From positions 124,001-188,000 of the forward strand of contig NZ_JAAXLS010000001.1 in the NCBI RefSeq assembly GCF_012328925.1: 64,000 nt of DNA, read 5' to 3'. Source of the stretch: Amycolatopsis acididurans. GTDB lineage: Bacteria > Actinomycetota > Actinomycetes > Mycobacteriales > Pseudonocardiaceae. The notes under the pieces were generated by a model, which was given only the letters and a program-made list of their open reading frames with translations, was not told the DNA's origin and did no database searches. The position numbers and the translations under genes are program-made. This document shows, piece after piece, positions 1 to 8,674 of the stretch (position 1 is the first letter of the stretch; every line of letters starts with the position of its first letter).

Positions 1-304
1 GACGATCATCATGGCGCACCCGTCGTTCCCGTGGCAGGACGAGGCCCTGGCCGTGGCCACCCACAAGCCCAACGTCTACATCGACCTGTCCGGCTGGTCG
101 CCGAAGTACTTCCCGCCGCAGCTGGTGCGCTACGCGAACTCGCTGCTGCAGGACAAGGTGCTGTTCGGCTCGGACTATCCGCTCATCACGCCGGACCGGT
201 GGCTGCGCGATTTCGACAAGCTCGACATGAAACCCGAAGTGCGCCCCAAGATCCTCAAGGGCAACGCGGTGCGCGCACTCGGACTGGACGAGGAGAAGGC
301 ATGA
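1..304 (+). CDS. Amidohydrolase (amidohydrolase_2 family), C-terminal part
   Basis: The gene enters from the left edge; about 100 C-terminal residues are visible. The motif GSDYPLITPDRW carries the late Asp that closes the metal site in amidohydrolase_2 (ACMSD/resorcylate-decarboxylase-like) TIM barrels, and MAHPSFPWQDEA with NVYIDLSGW is the usual strand before it. Family members are zinc- or manganese-dependent hydrolases or decarboxylases, often acting on aromatic acids. Its TGA overlaps the ATG of the MaoC gene by four bases, so both are translationally coupled. The substrate cannot be read from this fragment. Confidence 0.85.
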   Translation, partial: TIIMAHPSFPWQDEALAVATHKPNVYIDLSGWSPKYFPPQLVRYANSLLQDKVLFGSDYPLITPDRWLRDFDKLDMKPEVRPKILKGNAVRALGLDEEKA

Positions 305-750
305 AGGTCACTTTCGACGAGCTGAAGACCCTGGCGGGCACCGATCTCGGCACCAGCGACTGGATCACGGTCGACCAGGGCCGGATCAACATTTTCGCCG
401 ACGCGACCGACGACCACCAGTGGATCCACGTCGATCCGGAGAGAGCCAAGGACGGCCCGTTCGGCGGCCCGATCGCGCACGGCTACCTCACCCTGTCGCT
501 GATCATTCCACTGTGGACGAATCTGCTGGACGTCGAGGACGTGACGACGAAGGTCAACTACGGCATGAACAAGGTGCGTTTCCCCGCGCCGGTGCCCGCC
601 GGCGCGCGGATCAGGCTGGCAGGCAGGCTCGCCGACGTCGCGGAGGTCGCCGGTAACGGTGTGCAGATGACGGCCGACCTCACGGTCGAGATCGAGGGCG
701 GCACCAAGCCCGCGTGCGTGGCCCAGACGGTCATGCGCTTCTACCACTAG
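301..750 (+). CDS. MaoC-like hot-dog dehydratase
   Basis: 149 residues, a single hot-dog domain. The hydratase-2 signature is clear: ADATDDHQWIHVDPERA contains the catalytic Asp and His, followed by GGPIAHGYLTLSLI. Such proteins add water to or remove it from enoyl-CoA thioesters. The ATG at 301 overlaps the upstream stop (ATGA), and the acyl-CoA ligase follows 21 bases later. A role in beta-oxidation-like processing of a side chain activated by that ligase is likely, but the substrate is unknown. Confidence 0.88.
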   Translation: MKVTFDELKTLAGTDLGTSDWITVDQGRINIFADATDDHQWIHVDPERAKDGPFGGPIAHGYLTLSLIIPLWTNLLDVEDVTTKVNYGMNKVRFPAPVPAGARIRLAGRLADVAEVAGNGVQMTADLTVEIEGGTKPACVAQTVMRFYH

Positions 751-771
751 GCACGGCACGAGAGGTCGACG

Positions 772-2286
772 ATGATCTACCGCAGCCCGCTTCCCGACAT
801 CGCCATCCCGGACGTGACGCTCACCGAGTTCGTGATCGGGGGAGCGCGGCGGTACGGGGACGCGACGGCACTCGTGGACGGCGTGACGGGGGAAAGCCTG
901 ACCTACGCCGAGTTGCGCGACTCGGTGTACTCCGCCGCCGCCGGGCTCGCCGCGCTCGGCTTGGGTCCCGGCGACGTGGTCGCGCTGATGAGCCACAACC
1001 AGCCCCGGTTCGCGGTCGCGCTGCACGCCGCGATCGCGGCCGGGGCCGCGGTCACGCCCGTCAACCCGGTGTTCACGCCGGCCGAGGTGGTCAAGCAGCT
1101 CACCGCCGCGAAGGCGAAAGTGCTGATCGTGGCGGAGGAGGCGGAGGCCAAGGGACGCGAGGCCGCGGCGGCCGCCGGTATCGAGCACGTGTTCACGCTC
1201 GGCTCGCTGCCGGCCGGCGGCGAGCCGCCCGCGCAGGATCTCGACCCGGCCGCCACCGTCGCGGTGTTGCCGTTTTCCAGTGGTACCACCGGAGTTCCCA
1301 AGGGCGTGCGGCTGACCCACCGCAACCTGGTGGCCAATCTCGCCCAGACCAGGGTGGGCTGGAAGATCGGCCGGGACGACGTGCAGGCCGCGGTGCTGCC
1401 GTTCTTCCACATCTACGGGTTCACGATCATCCTCAACTCCGGGTTGCTGGCCGGCGCGAAGGTGGTCACGCTGCCGCGCTTCGAACCGCGCGGCTACCTC
1501 GCGGCGCTGGCCCGGTATCGCGTCACGCGCGCGTACTTCGCCCCGCCGATGGTGCTCACGCTCGCGACCGCGCCGGAGGTGGAGGACTACGACCTGTCCT
1601 CGCTGAGGTTCGCGCTGTGCGGGGCGGCGCCGCTGGATGTCGAGGTCACCGAGCGCGCGGAGAAACGGCTGGGCTGCCGGATCCGGCAGGGCTACGGGAT
1701 GACCGAGGCGAGCCCCGGCACGCACCAGGTCTTCGACGACGAGTTCGCCACCGTGCCGCCCGGCAGCGTGGGCCGGCTGTCGCCGAACACCGAGGCGCGA
1801 CTGGTGGAGCCGGGCACCGACACCGACGTCGGACCGGGTGAGACCGGTGAGCTGCTGATCCGCGGCCCGCAGGTGATGGCCGGGTACCTGAACAACCCGG
1901 AGGCCACGGCCGCGACGGTGACCGATGGCTGGCTGCACACGGGCGATCTGGTGCGTGCCGACGACGACGGCGTGTTCTGGATCGTGGACCGGCTCAAGGA
2001 ACTGATCAAGTACAAGGGTTACCAGGTGGCGCCCGCGGAACTGGAGTCGGTGCTGCTGACTCATCCCGGCGTGCGGGACGCGGCCGTCGTCGGTGTTCCG
2101 CACGCCGAGGGCGGGGAGGCGCCGAAAGCCTTTGTGGTGGCCGGAAAACCGCTTGACGGCGAAGAGCTGATGGCGTACGTAGCCGAGCGTGTGGCGCCGT
2201 ACAAGAAGGTGCGCGAGATCGAGTTCATCGACGCCATCCCCAAATCACCGACCGGAAAGATCCTGCGGCGGATGCTCAAACGCTGA
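772..2286 (+). CDS. AMP-forming acyl/aryl-CoA ligase (4-coumarate:CoA ligase-like)
   Basis: 504 residues, full length for the ANL superfamily. The phosphate-binding loop FSSGTTGVPKGV lies near residues 167-178, the adenine motif is YGMTEASP, the hinge region reads IKYKGYQVAPAELE, and the C-terminal catalytic lysine sits in PKSPTGKILRR. It should adenylate a carboxylic acid and transfer it to CoA. The layout resembles 4-coumarate:CoA ligases, so a hydroxycinnamate or other aryl/alkyl acid is plausible. It follows the MaoC gene in one operon. Its end overlaps the convergent AraC gene by 11 bases. Confidence 0.9.
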   Translation: MIYRSPLPDIAIPDVTLTEFVIGGARRYGDATALVDGVTGESLTYAELRDSVYSAAAGLAALGLGPGDVVALMSHNQPRFAVALHAAIAAGAAVTPVNPVFTPAEVVKQLTAAKAKVLIVAEEAEAKGREAAAAAGIEHVFTLGSLPAGGEPPAQDLDPAATVAVLPFSSGTTGVPKGVRLTHRNLVANLAQTRVGWKIGRDDVQAAVLPFFHIYGFTIILNSGLLAGAKVVTLPRFEPRGYLAALARYRVTRAYFAPPMVLTLATAPEVEDYDLSSLRFALCGAAPLDVEVTERAEKRLGCRIRQGYGMTEASPGTHQVFDDEFATVPPGSVGRLSPNTEARLVEPGTDTDVGPGETGELLIRGPQVMAGYLNNPEATAATVTDGWLHTGDLVRADDDGVFWIVDRLKELIKYKGYQVAPAELESVLLTHPGVRDAAVVGVPHAEGGEAPKAFVVAGKPLDGEELMAYVAERVAPYKKVREIEFIDAIPKSPTGKILRRMLKR

Positions 2287-3226
2287 ACCGGTACTCGGCG
2301 GGCGTCCGGCCGGTCTCGCGTTTGAACACGTGGCCGAAATGGGACGCGCCACGGAAACCCCAGCGGGTGCCGATGCTCGACGCCGGTACCCGGGCCAGCG
2401 CCGGATCGGCCAGGTCTCGGCGGCACATCTCGATCCGGCGGGTCCTGATCCACCGCCCGACGCTGGTTCCGGTCTCCTCGAACAAGTGATGAAGGTGCCG
2501 CGGCGAGATGTAGTGCGCGGCGGCGATGCGGCCCGGGGTGAGCCCGGGATCGCCGAGATTGTCCTCGATGTAGCCCTTCACGTGTCCCAGCAGATCCCAC
2601 TGCGCGGCGGGCTCGCCGCCGAGTTCGACGCGCAGCAGGGCACTCACCAGGTCCATCGCGCCGCGCACCGCGGCCGGCCCGTGGTCGCCGAGCGTCTCCA
2701 GATTGCGGTTCAGGCTGATCAGCAGATCCCACACGGTCGCGCTCAGCCCCGGGCCGTACTCGAACGCCGTCGCGGTGATCCCGGCCAGCGGCTCGGGTGC
2801 GCGTGAGCCCAGGCGCTCCTTGGGAAACCGGATGCACGTCGAGGAGTAGTCGTCGCTCGCGGTGATGGCGGCGGGCCTGGACGAGTCGTACACCGCGAAC
2901 AGGCCCGGTTTCAGCACCGCGATCTTCTCGTCCTGGGTCATCCGCAGCTCGCCGGACAGTTGCAGGGTCAGCACGTAGAACCCGCTGTCCGCCTGGGAAA
3001 TCGTGGCGGCATCGCGGTAGGCGGCGTGCCTGCCGCAGCTCATGTTGATGAAGCTGACCCCGGCCAGCGAACGGTTGGTGAAGATCCCGGCGAAGGCGCG
3101 TGGGCGGTCGCAGTCGAACTGGAAGCGCATGACACCACGCCGCACGGCGCTGGTCCACGAGCCGAACGGCACCGTCCGCTCGCTCTGGGAGACCAGGTCG
3201 GCGGCATGCTCCGCGACTGACGTCAT
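2276..3226 (-). CDS. AraC-family transcriptional regulator
   Basis: 316 residues from the ATG at 3226; an upstream in-frame start at 3262 is less likely. The N-terminal two thirds resemble the AraC-binding-like domain that senses small aromatic or alkyl ligands. The C-terminal 90 residues hold the double helix-turn-helix: RIAAAHYISPRHLHHLF, then GFRGASHFGHVFKRETGRTPAEYR. It is divergent from the ring-cleavage operon that starts at 3391 and convergent with the CoA ligase, so it probably regulates one or both. The effector is unknown. Confidence 0.9.
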   Translation of the reverse strand: MTSVAEHAADLVSQSERTVPFGSWTSAVRRGVMRFQFDCDRPRAFAGIFTNRSLAGVSFINMSCGRHAAYRDAATISQADSGFYVLTLQLSGELRMTQDEKIAVLKPGLFAVYDSSRPAAITASDDYSSTCIRFPKERLGSRAPEPLAGITATAFEYGPGLSATVWDLLISLNRNLETLGDHGPAAVRGAMDLVSALLRVELGGEPAAQWDLLGHVKGYIEDNLGDPGLTPGRIAAAHYISPRHLHHLFEETGTSVGRWIRTRRIEMCRRDLADPALARVPASSIGTRWGFRGASHFGHVFKRETGRTPAEYRFSV

Positions 3227-3299
3227 CGTCGCTCCACGGTTTGGCTGCGCGCTCAACCACACGCTACCCGCCGCCCGGGCCGAGTCAACCCCGCACGGA

Positions 3300-3314
3300 C
3301 ACGACAGGGTCGTG
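3300..3314. promoter_or_regulatory. Inverted repeat in the AraC/dioxygenase divergent promoter
   Basis: CACGAC-AGG-GTCGTG is a perfect 6-bp inverted repeat with a 3-base centre. It lies 74 bases from the AraC start and 77 bases from the dioxygenase start. The position suits an operator for this divergent pair; binding by the AraC protein is inference. Confidence 0.35.
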
Positions 3315-3390
3315 CGCTCTGGCGCAATGCCTTCGCGGCGCGGATCTTCCTAGTGTTTTCAGTGCAGTACCCCTCAACGCGGAGGTTGCC

Positions 3391-4344
3391 ATGGCCTATC
3401 TCGAAGGCTCCCATCACGTGACGTTGTCGGTGGGGCACGCGCAGGAGGACGTCGATTTCCACGTCAAGGTCCTCGGGATGCGCTTCATCAAGCGCACGGT
3501 CCTGTTCGACGGCTCGCTGCCGATTTATCACCTCTACTACTCCAACGCCAACGGCGATCCCTCCAGCGTGGTGACGACGTTCCCGTGGGCGCAGGCCGGG
3601 TTCTTCGGCAAGCGCGGCACCAACCAGGCCCGCGAGGTGCTGCTGTCGGTGCCGCACGATTCGCTCGACTTCTGGCACCGGCGGCTGACCGAGCACGACG
3701 TCGAGGTGGCCGACGTCGAACGGTTCGGGCAGCGGCGGCTCGCGTTCCGGCATCCCTCGGGCATCGAGTACATGTTCGTCGGCAACACCGGCGACGACCG
3801 GACCGGGCATCCCGGTTACGGCGTTCCCCCGGAGTGCGCGATCCACGGCATCCACGGGGTCGGTGTGCACATGTCCACTCCGGACCGGATGCTCGAATTC
3901 GCCACGGATTCGTTCTTCTCCCAGGGCAAGCTCTCCGAGGAAGGGGACGTCGTCGCGCTGCAGGTGGGCAACCAGAAGGTGGGCAACCACATCGAGATCA
4001 CCTACAACCGCACCGACGACCAGGGCACCTGGCGTTACGGCGCGGGCACCTACCACCACTTCGCGTGGAACGCGGCCACCCTGGAGAACCAGGACGAGGT
4101 CAAGTTCGCCATCGAGGGCGCGGGCTACACCGACATCTCCGAACTCAAGGACCGCAAGTACTTCAAGAGCGTCTACGTGCGCACGCCCAGCGGTGCGCTG
4201 TTCGAACTCGCCGTCACCCACGCCGAGGGCGGCTGGACCTGCGACGAATCGCCTAAGGAGCTGGGCACGAAATTCCAGCTGCCGGAACAGTTCGAGCACC
4301 GGCGCGAGGAGATCTTCGCGAAGCTGGAGCCGATCGAGATCTAG
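3391..4344 (+). CDS. Ring-cleaving dioxygenase, VOC superfamily (PcpA/LinE/MhqO-like)
   Basis: 317 residues with two vicinal-oxygen-chelate modules. The likely Fe(II) ligands are a His in GSHHVTLSV near the N terminus, a His in TYHHFAWN and the Glu in ALFELAVTH, matching the His-His-Glu pattern of hydroquinone dioxygenases. This family (LinE, PcpA, B. subtilis MhqO) opens para-hydroquinones between the hydroxyl carbon and its neighbour, unlike catechol dioxygenases. The start is fixed by GGAGG six bases before the ATG at 3391. It is the first gene of an operon with two hydrolases and a flavin monooxygenase. Confidence 0.88.
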   Translation: MAYLEGSHHVTLSVGHAQEDVDFHVKVLGMRFIKRTVLFDGSLPIYHLYYSNANGDPSSVVTTFPWAQAGFFGKRGTNQAREVLLSVPHDSLDFWHRRLTEHDVEVADVERFGQRRLAFRHPSGIEYMFVGNTGDDRTGHPGYGVPPECAIHGIHGVGVHMSTPDRMLEFATDSFFSQGKLSEEGDVVALQVGNQKVGNHIEITYNRTDDQGTWRYGAGTYHHFAWNAATLENQDEVKFAIEGAGYTDISELKDRKYFKSVYVRTPSGALFELAVTHAEGGWTCDESPKELGTKFQLPEQFEHRREEIFAKLEPIEI

Positions 4345-4354
4345 GAGAGCCCGG

Positions 4355-5290
4355 ATGAGCGCACCACACGTGGCGGGCGGTCATCAGGTGACCGTCCGTC
4401 GTGGGCAGTTCTGGATTCCCGGCGAACGCGTGGAAACCGAGGGCGGGACGGTGCAGCGCGGGCCGATGTTCGTGTCCTGGGAGGCGCCGCTGTCCCAGGC
4501 CCATCCGCTGCCGCTGGTGCTCGTGCACGGCGGTGGCGGGCAGGGCACGGACTGGACCGGCACCCCGGACGGGCGGCCGGGCTGGGCCACGCGGATGGTG
4601 GAGGCGGGTTTCGCCGTGTACGTCGTGGACCGGTGCGGGCACGGGCGTTCCCCGTACCACCCCGACGTGATCGGGCCGATGGGTGCGCCGCTGAGCTACG
4701 AGGCCGCGACCGGGTTGTTCGCGCCGGGGGAGTTCGATCCCGATCAGCTCCTCGCCTCGATGGGACCGCTGCCCGCGGACCTCGCGGAATCGCAGCGGAT
4801 GGACGCCGACCGGCTCGCCCGGCTGCTCGACCGCACCGGCCGGGCGGTGCTGGTGACGCATTCGCTGGGCGGCCCGGTCGGCTGGCTGACCGCGAACGCC
4901 CGGCCGGACCTCGTCGCGGCCATCGCCGCGATCGAACCCGTCGGGCCGCCGTTCGCGGAACTGCCCGGAATGGGCACGCTGACCTGGGGCGTGACCAGCG
5001 CGCCCGTCGCGTGCGACCCGGCCGGCGGGCGCCCGGAAGACGTGCCGGGACGGCGCATCCCGGGCCTGGACGGGCTGCCGGTCGCACTGGTCACCGGTGG
5101 CGCGTCGGCGTTCGCCGGGTTCGCCGGCGAGATCATCGGGTTCCTGCGCGGGGCGGGCGCCCTGGCCGAGCGCCTGCACCTGCCCGAGCACGGCATCGAC
5201 GGCAACGGCCACGGCCTGATCTTCGAGTCCAATTCGGACGACACCGTGAAACCGGTGCTGGAGTGGATTCTCGCGCAAGGGAAGGAGTGA
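4355..5290 (+). CDS. Alpha/beta hydrolase
   Basis: 311 residues. The oxyanion region is LVLVHGGGGQGTDW, the nucleophile elbow is THSLGG (Ser), and the catalytic His is probably in GNGHGLIFES near the C terminus. The fold is the lipase/esterase-like alpha/beta hydrolase that many secreted and cytoplasmic esterases share. No signal peptide is evident. It sits 10 bases after the ring-cleaving dioxygenase and 6 bases before the flavin monooxygenase, so it probably hydrolyses an ester or ring-cleavage intermediate of the same pathway. The exact reaction is not known. Confidence 0.8.
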   Translation: MSAPHVAGGHQVTVRRGQFWIPGERVETEGGTVQRGPMFVSWEAPLSQAHPLPLVLVHGGGGQGTDWTGTPDGRPGWATRMVEAGFAVYVVDRCGHGRSPYHPDVIGPMGAPLSYEAATGLFAPGEFDPDQLLASMGPLPADLAESQRMDADRLARLLDRTGRAVLVTHSLGGPVGWLTANARPDLVAAIAAIEPVGPPFAELPGMGTLTWGVTSAPVACDPAGGRPEDVPGRRIPGLDGLPVALVTGGASAFAGFAGEIIGFLRGAGALAERLHLPEHGIDGNGHGLIFESNSDDTVKPVLEWILAQGKE

Positions 5291-5296
5291 CGATCC

Positions 5297-6469
5297 ATGG
5301 GGCAGCTGCATGTCAGCGACGAGTTCGACGCGCTCATGGCCCGGCTGGACGGGATCGCCGGGGTGCTGGAGGACAACGCCGACCAGGGCGAGGAGATCGG
5401 CAGGCTCACCGACGAGGCCGCGAAGGCACTGAAGGAAACCGGCGCGTTCCGGGTCGGTGTTCCGCGTGCGCTCGGCGGCTACGAGTTCTCGCCGCGCCAG
5501 GTGATCGACACGATCGCGAAGATCACCTACACCGACGCCTCCGCGGGCTGGGCGTTCATGGCAGTGCAGATGGTCACCGGCACCACCGCCGCCTACCTCG
5601 GCGAAAAGGCCGCCGGTGTCCTGTTCCCCGACGTCCGAAGTGGACATCACGCCTTGATCGCCGGGCAGGGCACGAAACTGGGCAAGGCCGTCACGGCCGA
5701 GGGCGGCTACCGGATCAGCGGGCACTGGCATTTCGCGTCCGGAATCCCGATGTGCAGCCACATCCACACCGCGGCGTTCTGCGAGCAAACCGGCGAGGCG
5801 CTGGTGTTCACGCTGCCCGTCGAACAGGCCACACTGATCGACAACTGGGACGTGATGGGCCTGCGCGCCACCGCGAGCATCGACTACACGGTCGACGACG
5901 TGTTCGTGCCGGAGGAGTTCGTGTACCCCATCGCCACGATGGACGTGCGGCTCGGCGGCGCGATCTACCGCATGGGCCTGGCGAACATGGCCGGCATCTG
6001 CCACACCGGCTGGGCCTTCGGCGTCGGCCGCAGGATGCTGGACGAGATGCGCGCCCTCGCCGCGAAGAAGACCGGCAATCCCGGCGCGACCGTGGACACG
6101 CACCAGTTCTACGCCGAGTACGCGCAGGCCGAGGCGAAGCTGCGGGCGGCGCGCGCGTGGGCGATGGAGGTGTGGGCCGACAACGAGGCGACCCTGGATC
6201 GCGGCGAGAAGCTCTCGACCGAGCAGGAGACGGTCACCCGGCTGATGCTCAACAACGCCACCTGGTCGGTGCACGCCGCCGGACTGGCCGCGTACAAGTG
6301 GGCGGGCACGGCGGCGCTGCGACGTGGTGCGCTGCAACGGTTCTTCCGCGATCTGCACGCCGGAACCCAGCACGTCACCTCGGGCCCGGGCGTGCTGCAG
6401 GGCTGCGGAAAGTGGCTCGCGGGCCTGGCCCCGGACGCGCACTGGGAGTTCCTGGAGCTGAAAGGGTGA
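5297..6469 (+). CDS. Flavin-dependent monooxygenase, acyl-CoA-dehydrogenase fold (group D)
   Basis: 390 residues with the acyl-CoA dehydrogenase fold. The N-terminal helix region carries GAFRVGVPRALGGYEF, the middle domain GHWHFASGIPMCSHIHTAAFC, and the C-terminal helices GPGVLQGCGKWLAG. It lacks an obvious catalytic glutamate context for a dehydrogenase and resembles oxygenase components such as HsaA or p-hydroxyphenylacetate hydroxylase C2. These use reduced flavin from a partner reductase to hydroxylate phenols. No reductase gene is seen next to it. In this operon it would supply the dihydroxy ring that the dioxygenase cleaves. Confidence 0.82.
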   Translation: MGQLHVSDEFDALMARLDGIAGVLEDNADQGEEIGRLTDEAAKALKETGAFRVGVPRALGGYEFSPRQVIDTIAKITYTDASAGWAFMAVQMVTGTTAAYLGEKAAGVLFPDVRSGHHALIAGQGTKLGKAVTAEGGYRISGHWHFASGIPMCSHIHTAAFCEQTGEALVFTLPVEQATLIDNWDVMGLRATASIDYTVDDVFVPEEFVYPIATMDVRLGGAIYRMGLANMAGICHTGWAFGVGRRMLDEMRALAAKKTGNPGATVDTHQFYAEYAQAEAKLRAARAWAMEVWADNEATLDRGEKLSTEQETVTRLMLNNATWSVHAAGLAAYKWAGTAALRRGALQRFFRDLHAGTQHVTSGPGVLQGCGKWLAGLAPDAHWEFLELKG

Positions 6470-7110
6470 CGGCGATGCTCGAATGGGGCCCGCCGAGGGA
6501 CCGGGCGGCGTGCGCGGTGCTCGCGGTGCACGGCCGCGGCCAGGACCCCGGATTCATGCGGGACACCGCCGCGCGCTTCGGCGCGGTCAACGCCCGGTTC
6601 TACGCACCCGAAGCGCCCGGCAGCAGCTGGTATCCGCATCCGTTCCTGGTCGAGCCGACGCGCAACCAGCCCGCGCTGGGCCGTTCCCTGAGCACGATCG
6701 GCACCTGCGTGGAACGCCTGGGCGAACAGGGTTTCGGACCGGAACGCGTGGTGCTGTGGGGCTTTTCGCAGGGCGCGTGCCTGCTCAGCCAGTACCTGCT
6801 CACTGTCGCGCCGCGCGCCTATGGCGGCGCCGCGCTGTTCACCGGCGGCTACCTCGGCCCGGGCTCCGTGCCACCGCCCGCGGGAAATCCGTTGCGCGGA
6901 CTGAATGTTGTGCTGCGCAGCATCGAACACGACCCGTTCGTGCCCAGCCGGCGCGTCGAGGAGACGGCCGCGGTGCTGACCAAGGCCGGTGCGTCGGTGG
7001 ACCTGCGCATCGACCCCGGCGACGAGCACATGATCACGGGCGAGGCATGCGCGGCCGCGGCGCGGTTGCTGGGCTCGGTGGTGCCGATGCCCGCGGCGCC
7101 GGGGTCCTAG
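6466..7110 (+). CDS. Phospholipase/carboxylesterase-type hydrolase (MhqD-like)
   Basis: 214 residues from a GTG that overlaps the monooxygenase stop (GTGA); an ATG at 6475 is the alternative. VLAVHGRGQDPGF is the oxyanion strand, WGFSQGACL the nucleophile elbow, and GDEHMITGE carries the catalytic His, as in the phospholipase/carboxylesterase group. B. subtilis MhqD belongs here and is co-regulated with the ring-cleaving dioxygenase MhqO in the quinone response. The same two families occurring in one operon here supports a hydroquinone-related task. Confidence 0.83.
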   Translation: MTAMLEWGPPRDRAACAVLAVHGRGQDPGFMRDTAARFGAVNARFYAPEAPGSSWYPHPFLVEPTRNQPALGRSLSTIGTCVERLGEQGFGPERVVLWGFSQGACLLSQYLLTVAPRAYGGAALFTGGYLGPGSVPPPAGNPLRGLNVVLRSIEHDPFVPSRRVEETAAVLTKAGASVDLRIDPGDEHMITGEACAAAARLLGSVVPMPAAPGS

Positions 7111-7122
7111 GTCCTGTCACCA

Positions 7123-7196
7123 CCCGCCACACCACGATCCGCCACGAAGATCGGCGGAATCCCGCCCCTGGGTCATCCCTATGCGGGCGTGGCGGG
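7123..7196. terminator. Possible stem between convergent genes
   Basis: CCCGCCAC (7123-7130) can pair with GTGGCGGG (7189-7196), with a smaller CCGCC/GGCGG stem inside (7139-7156). It lies in the 88-base gap between the convergent hydrolase and CoA-transferase genes. There is no T-run, so it is only a possible structure-dependent terminator. Confidence 0.25.
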
Positions 7197-7198
7197 CC

Positions 7199-7828
7199 TC
7201 AGTTGATGATCGGCGCGCCCGTCTTCTCCTTGATCTCGCCCGCGTCCACGCCCGGAGCGGTCTCCACCAGCCGCAGGCCCTCCGGAGTCACGTCGAGCAC
7301 CGCCAGATCGGTGATGATCCGGTCCACCACACCGGCGCCGGTCAGCGGCAGATCGCACTTCTCCACGATCTTCGGCGTGCCGTCCTTGGCGATGTGATCG
7401 GTGATCACCACGACCCGCTTGGTGCCCGCGACCAGGTCCATCGCGCCGCCCATGCCCTTGACCAGCGCACCCGGCACGGTCCAGTTCGCCAGATCGCCGT
7501 TCGCACCGACCTGCAGCGCGCCCAGCAGGGCGATGTCGACGTGCCCGCCGCGGATCATCGCGAACGACGTGGCCGAGTCGAAGAAGCTGCCACCCGGATT
7601 GACCGTCACGGTCTGCTTGCCCGCGTTGATCAGGTCCGGGTCCTCTTCGCCCTCGATCGGGAACGGGCCGAGCCCGAGGATGCCGTTCTCGCTCTGCAGC
7701 GTCACCCGCACGCCTTGGGGCACGTGGTTGGCGACCAGCGTCGGGATCCCGATGCCGAGGTTGACGTAGTCGCCGTCGCGCAGTTCCCGCGCCGCGACCG
7801 CGGCCATCTCGTCGCGTGTCCAGCCCAT
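7199..7828 (-). CDS. 3-oxoacid CoA-transferase, subunit B
   Basis: 209 residues, the usual size of a beta subunit. The active-site region reads [16 protein letters not shown]; the Glu in SENG forms the covalent thioester in class I CoA-transferases. Further family marks are [15 protein letters not shown] near the N terminus and [14 protein letters not shown]. With subunit A, four bases upstream, it moves CoA from succinyl-CoA (or another donor) to a 3-oxoacid. Near an aromatic ring-cleavage operon, 3-oxoadipate is the natural guess, but ScoAB and PcaIJ cannot be told apart by eye. Confidence 0.9.
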   Translation of the reverse strand: MGWTRDEMAAVAARELRDGDYVNLGIGIPTLVANHVPQGVRVTLQSENGILGLGPFPIEGEEDPDLINAGKQTVTVNPGGSFFDSATSFAMIRGGHVDIALLGALQVGANGDLANWTVPGALVKGMGGAMDLVAGTKRVVVITDHIAKDGTPKIVEKCDLPLTGAGVVDRIITDLAVLDVTPEGLRLVETAPGVDAGEIKEKTGAPIIN

Positions 7829-7832
7829 GATC

Positions 7833-8537
7833 TCAGACCTCCGCCCTCGGCCGCACGGTCAGCTTCTCGATCTCCTTGACCCGCTCGGCCGCCTTGATCA
7901 GCCGGTTGACGAACACACCGGGCGTGATCACCAGGTCCGGGTCGACGAAGGAGTCGAGCACGATCTCGGCCTCGGCGACGCTGACCTTGCCGCACGTGGC
8001 CACCAGCGGGTTGAAGTTGCGCGCGGCGTAGCGGTAGACGAGATTGCCCGCGCGGTCCGCGGTGTGCGCGTGCACCAGCGACAGGTCCGCGACGATCCCG
8101 CGCTCCTGCACGTAGGTGACGCCGTCGAACTCGGCGTGCGGCTTGCCCTCCGCGATCGGCGTGCCCACCCCGGTCTTGGTATAGAACGCGGGAATCCCGG
8201 CGCCCCCGGCACGCATCCGCTCGGCGAGCGTGCCCTGCGGCGCGAACTCGACCTCGATCTCGCCGTCGAGGTACTGCTGCGCGAACAGCTTGTTCTCCCC
8301 GACGTAGGACGCGATCACCTTGCGCACCTGGCGGTTCTCCAGCAGCAGGCCGAGGCCCTTGCCGTCCACGCCCATGTTGTTGGACACGATCGTCAGGTCC
8401 CGTACCCCGGAGTCGCGCACGGCCTCGATGAGGTCGTTCGGATTCCCGGACAACCCGAAACCGCCCACGGCGATCGTGATGCCGTCCTTCAGCACGTCGG
8501 ATAGCGCGTCGGCGGCGCTGCCATACATCGTGGACAC
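7833..8537 (-). CDS. 3-oxoacid CoA-transferase, subunit A
   Basis: 234 residues from the GTG at 8537, which has AGAGAGG about five bases upstream; an ATG at 8528 is also possible. The family marks are [18 protein letters not shown] (usual GGFGLCGIPE), then [13 protein letters not shown], with the C-terminal half matching PcaI/ScoA. It is upstream of and nearly contiguous with subunit B. The pair faces away from the IclR gene at 8675, and the 137-base gap between them carries repeated operator-like sequences. Confidence 0.9.
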   Translation of the reverse strand: MSTMYGSAADALSDVLKDGITIAVGGFGLSGNPNDLIEAVRDSGVRDLTIVSNNMGVDGKGLGLLLENRQVRKVIASYVGENKLFAQQYLDGEIEVEFAPQGTLAERMRAGGAGIPAFYTKTGVGTPIAEGKPHAEFDGVTYVQERGIVADLSLVHAHTADRAGNLVYRYAARNFNPLVATCGKVSVAEAEIVLDSFVDPDLVITPGVFVNRLIKAAERVKEIEKLTVRPRAEV

Positions 8538-8560
8538 GCGACCTCTCTTCCCAGCCTGTC

Positions 8561-8656
8561 CGTTCAATGAGCGACACCGGAAGTGAAAGCTCGCGCAGGT
8601 CAGGCGTCAAGGAAGCTCTCGCCTGATGAACGTCCCGGTGATGCGCGTTCACTGAG
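8561..8656. promoter_or_regulatory. Candidate IclR operator sites in a divergent promoter
   Basis: CGTTCAATGAG (8561-8571) recurs as CGTTCACTGAG (8646-8656) with one mismatch. An inverted copy, TGAACG (8627-8632), makes a TGAACG-N13-CGTTCA pair with the second copy. All lie between the CoA-transferase and IclR starts. Binding by the adjacent IclR protein is inference. Confidence 0.4.
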
Positions 8657-8674
8657 TGGACTACTATCGGTTGT

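Noticed and set aside
175-2103. Long open frames on the minus strand opposite the ligase
   Set aside because: They are Arg/His/Pro-rich shadow readings of the 772-2286 gene in a GC-rich genome, with no known motif.
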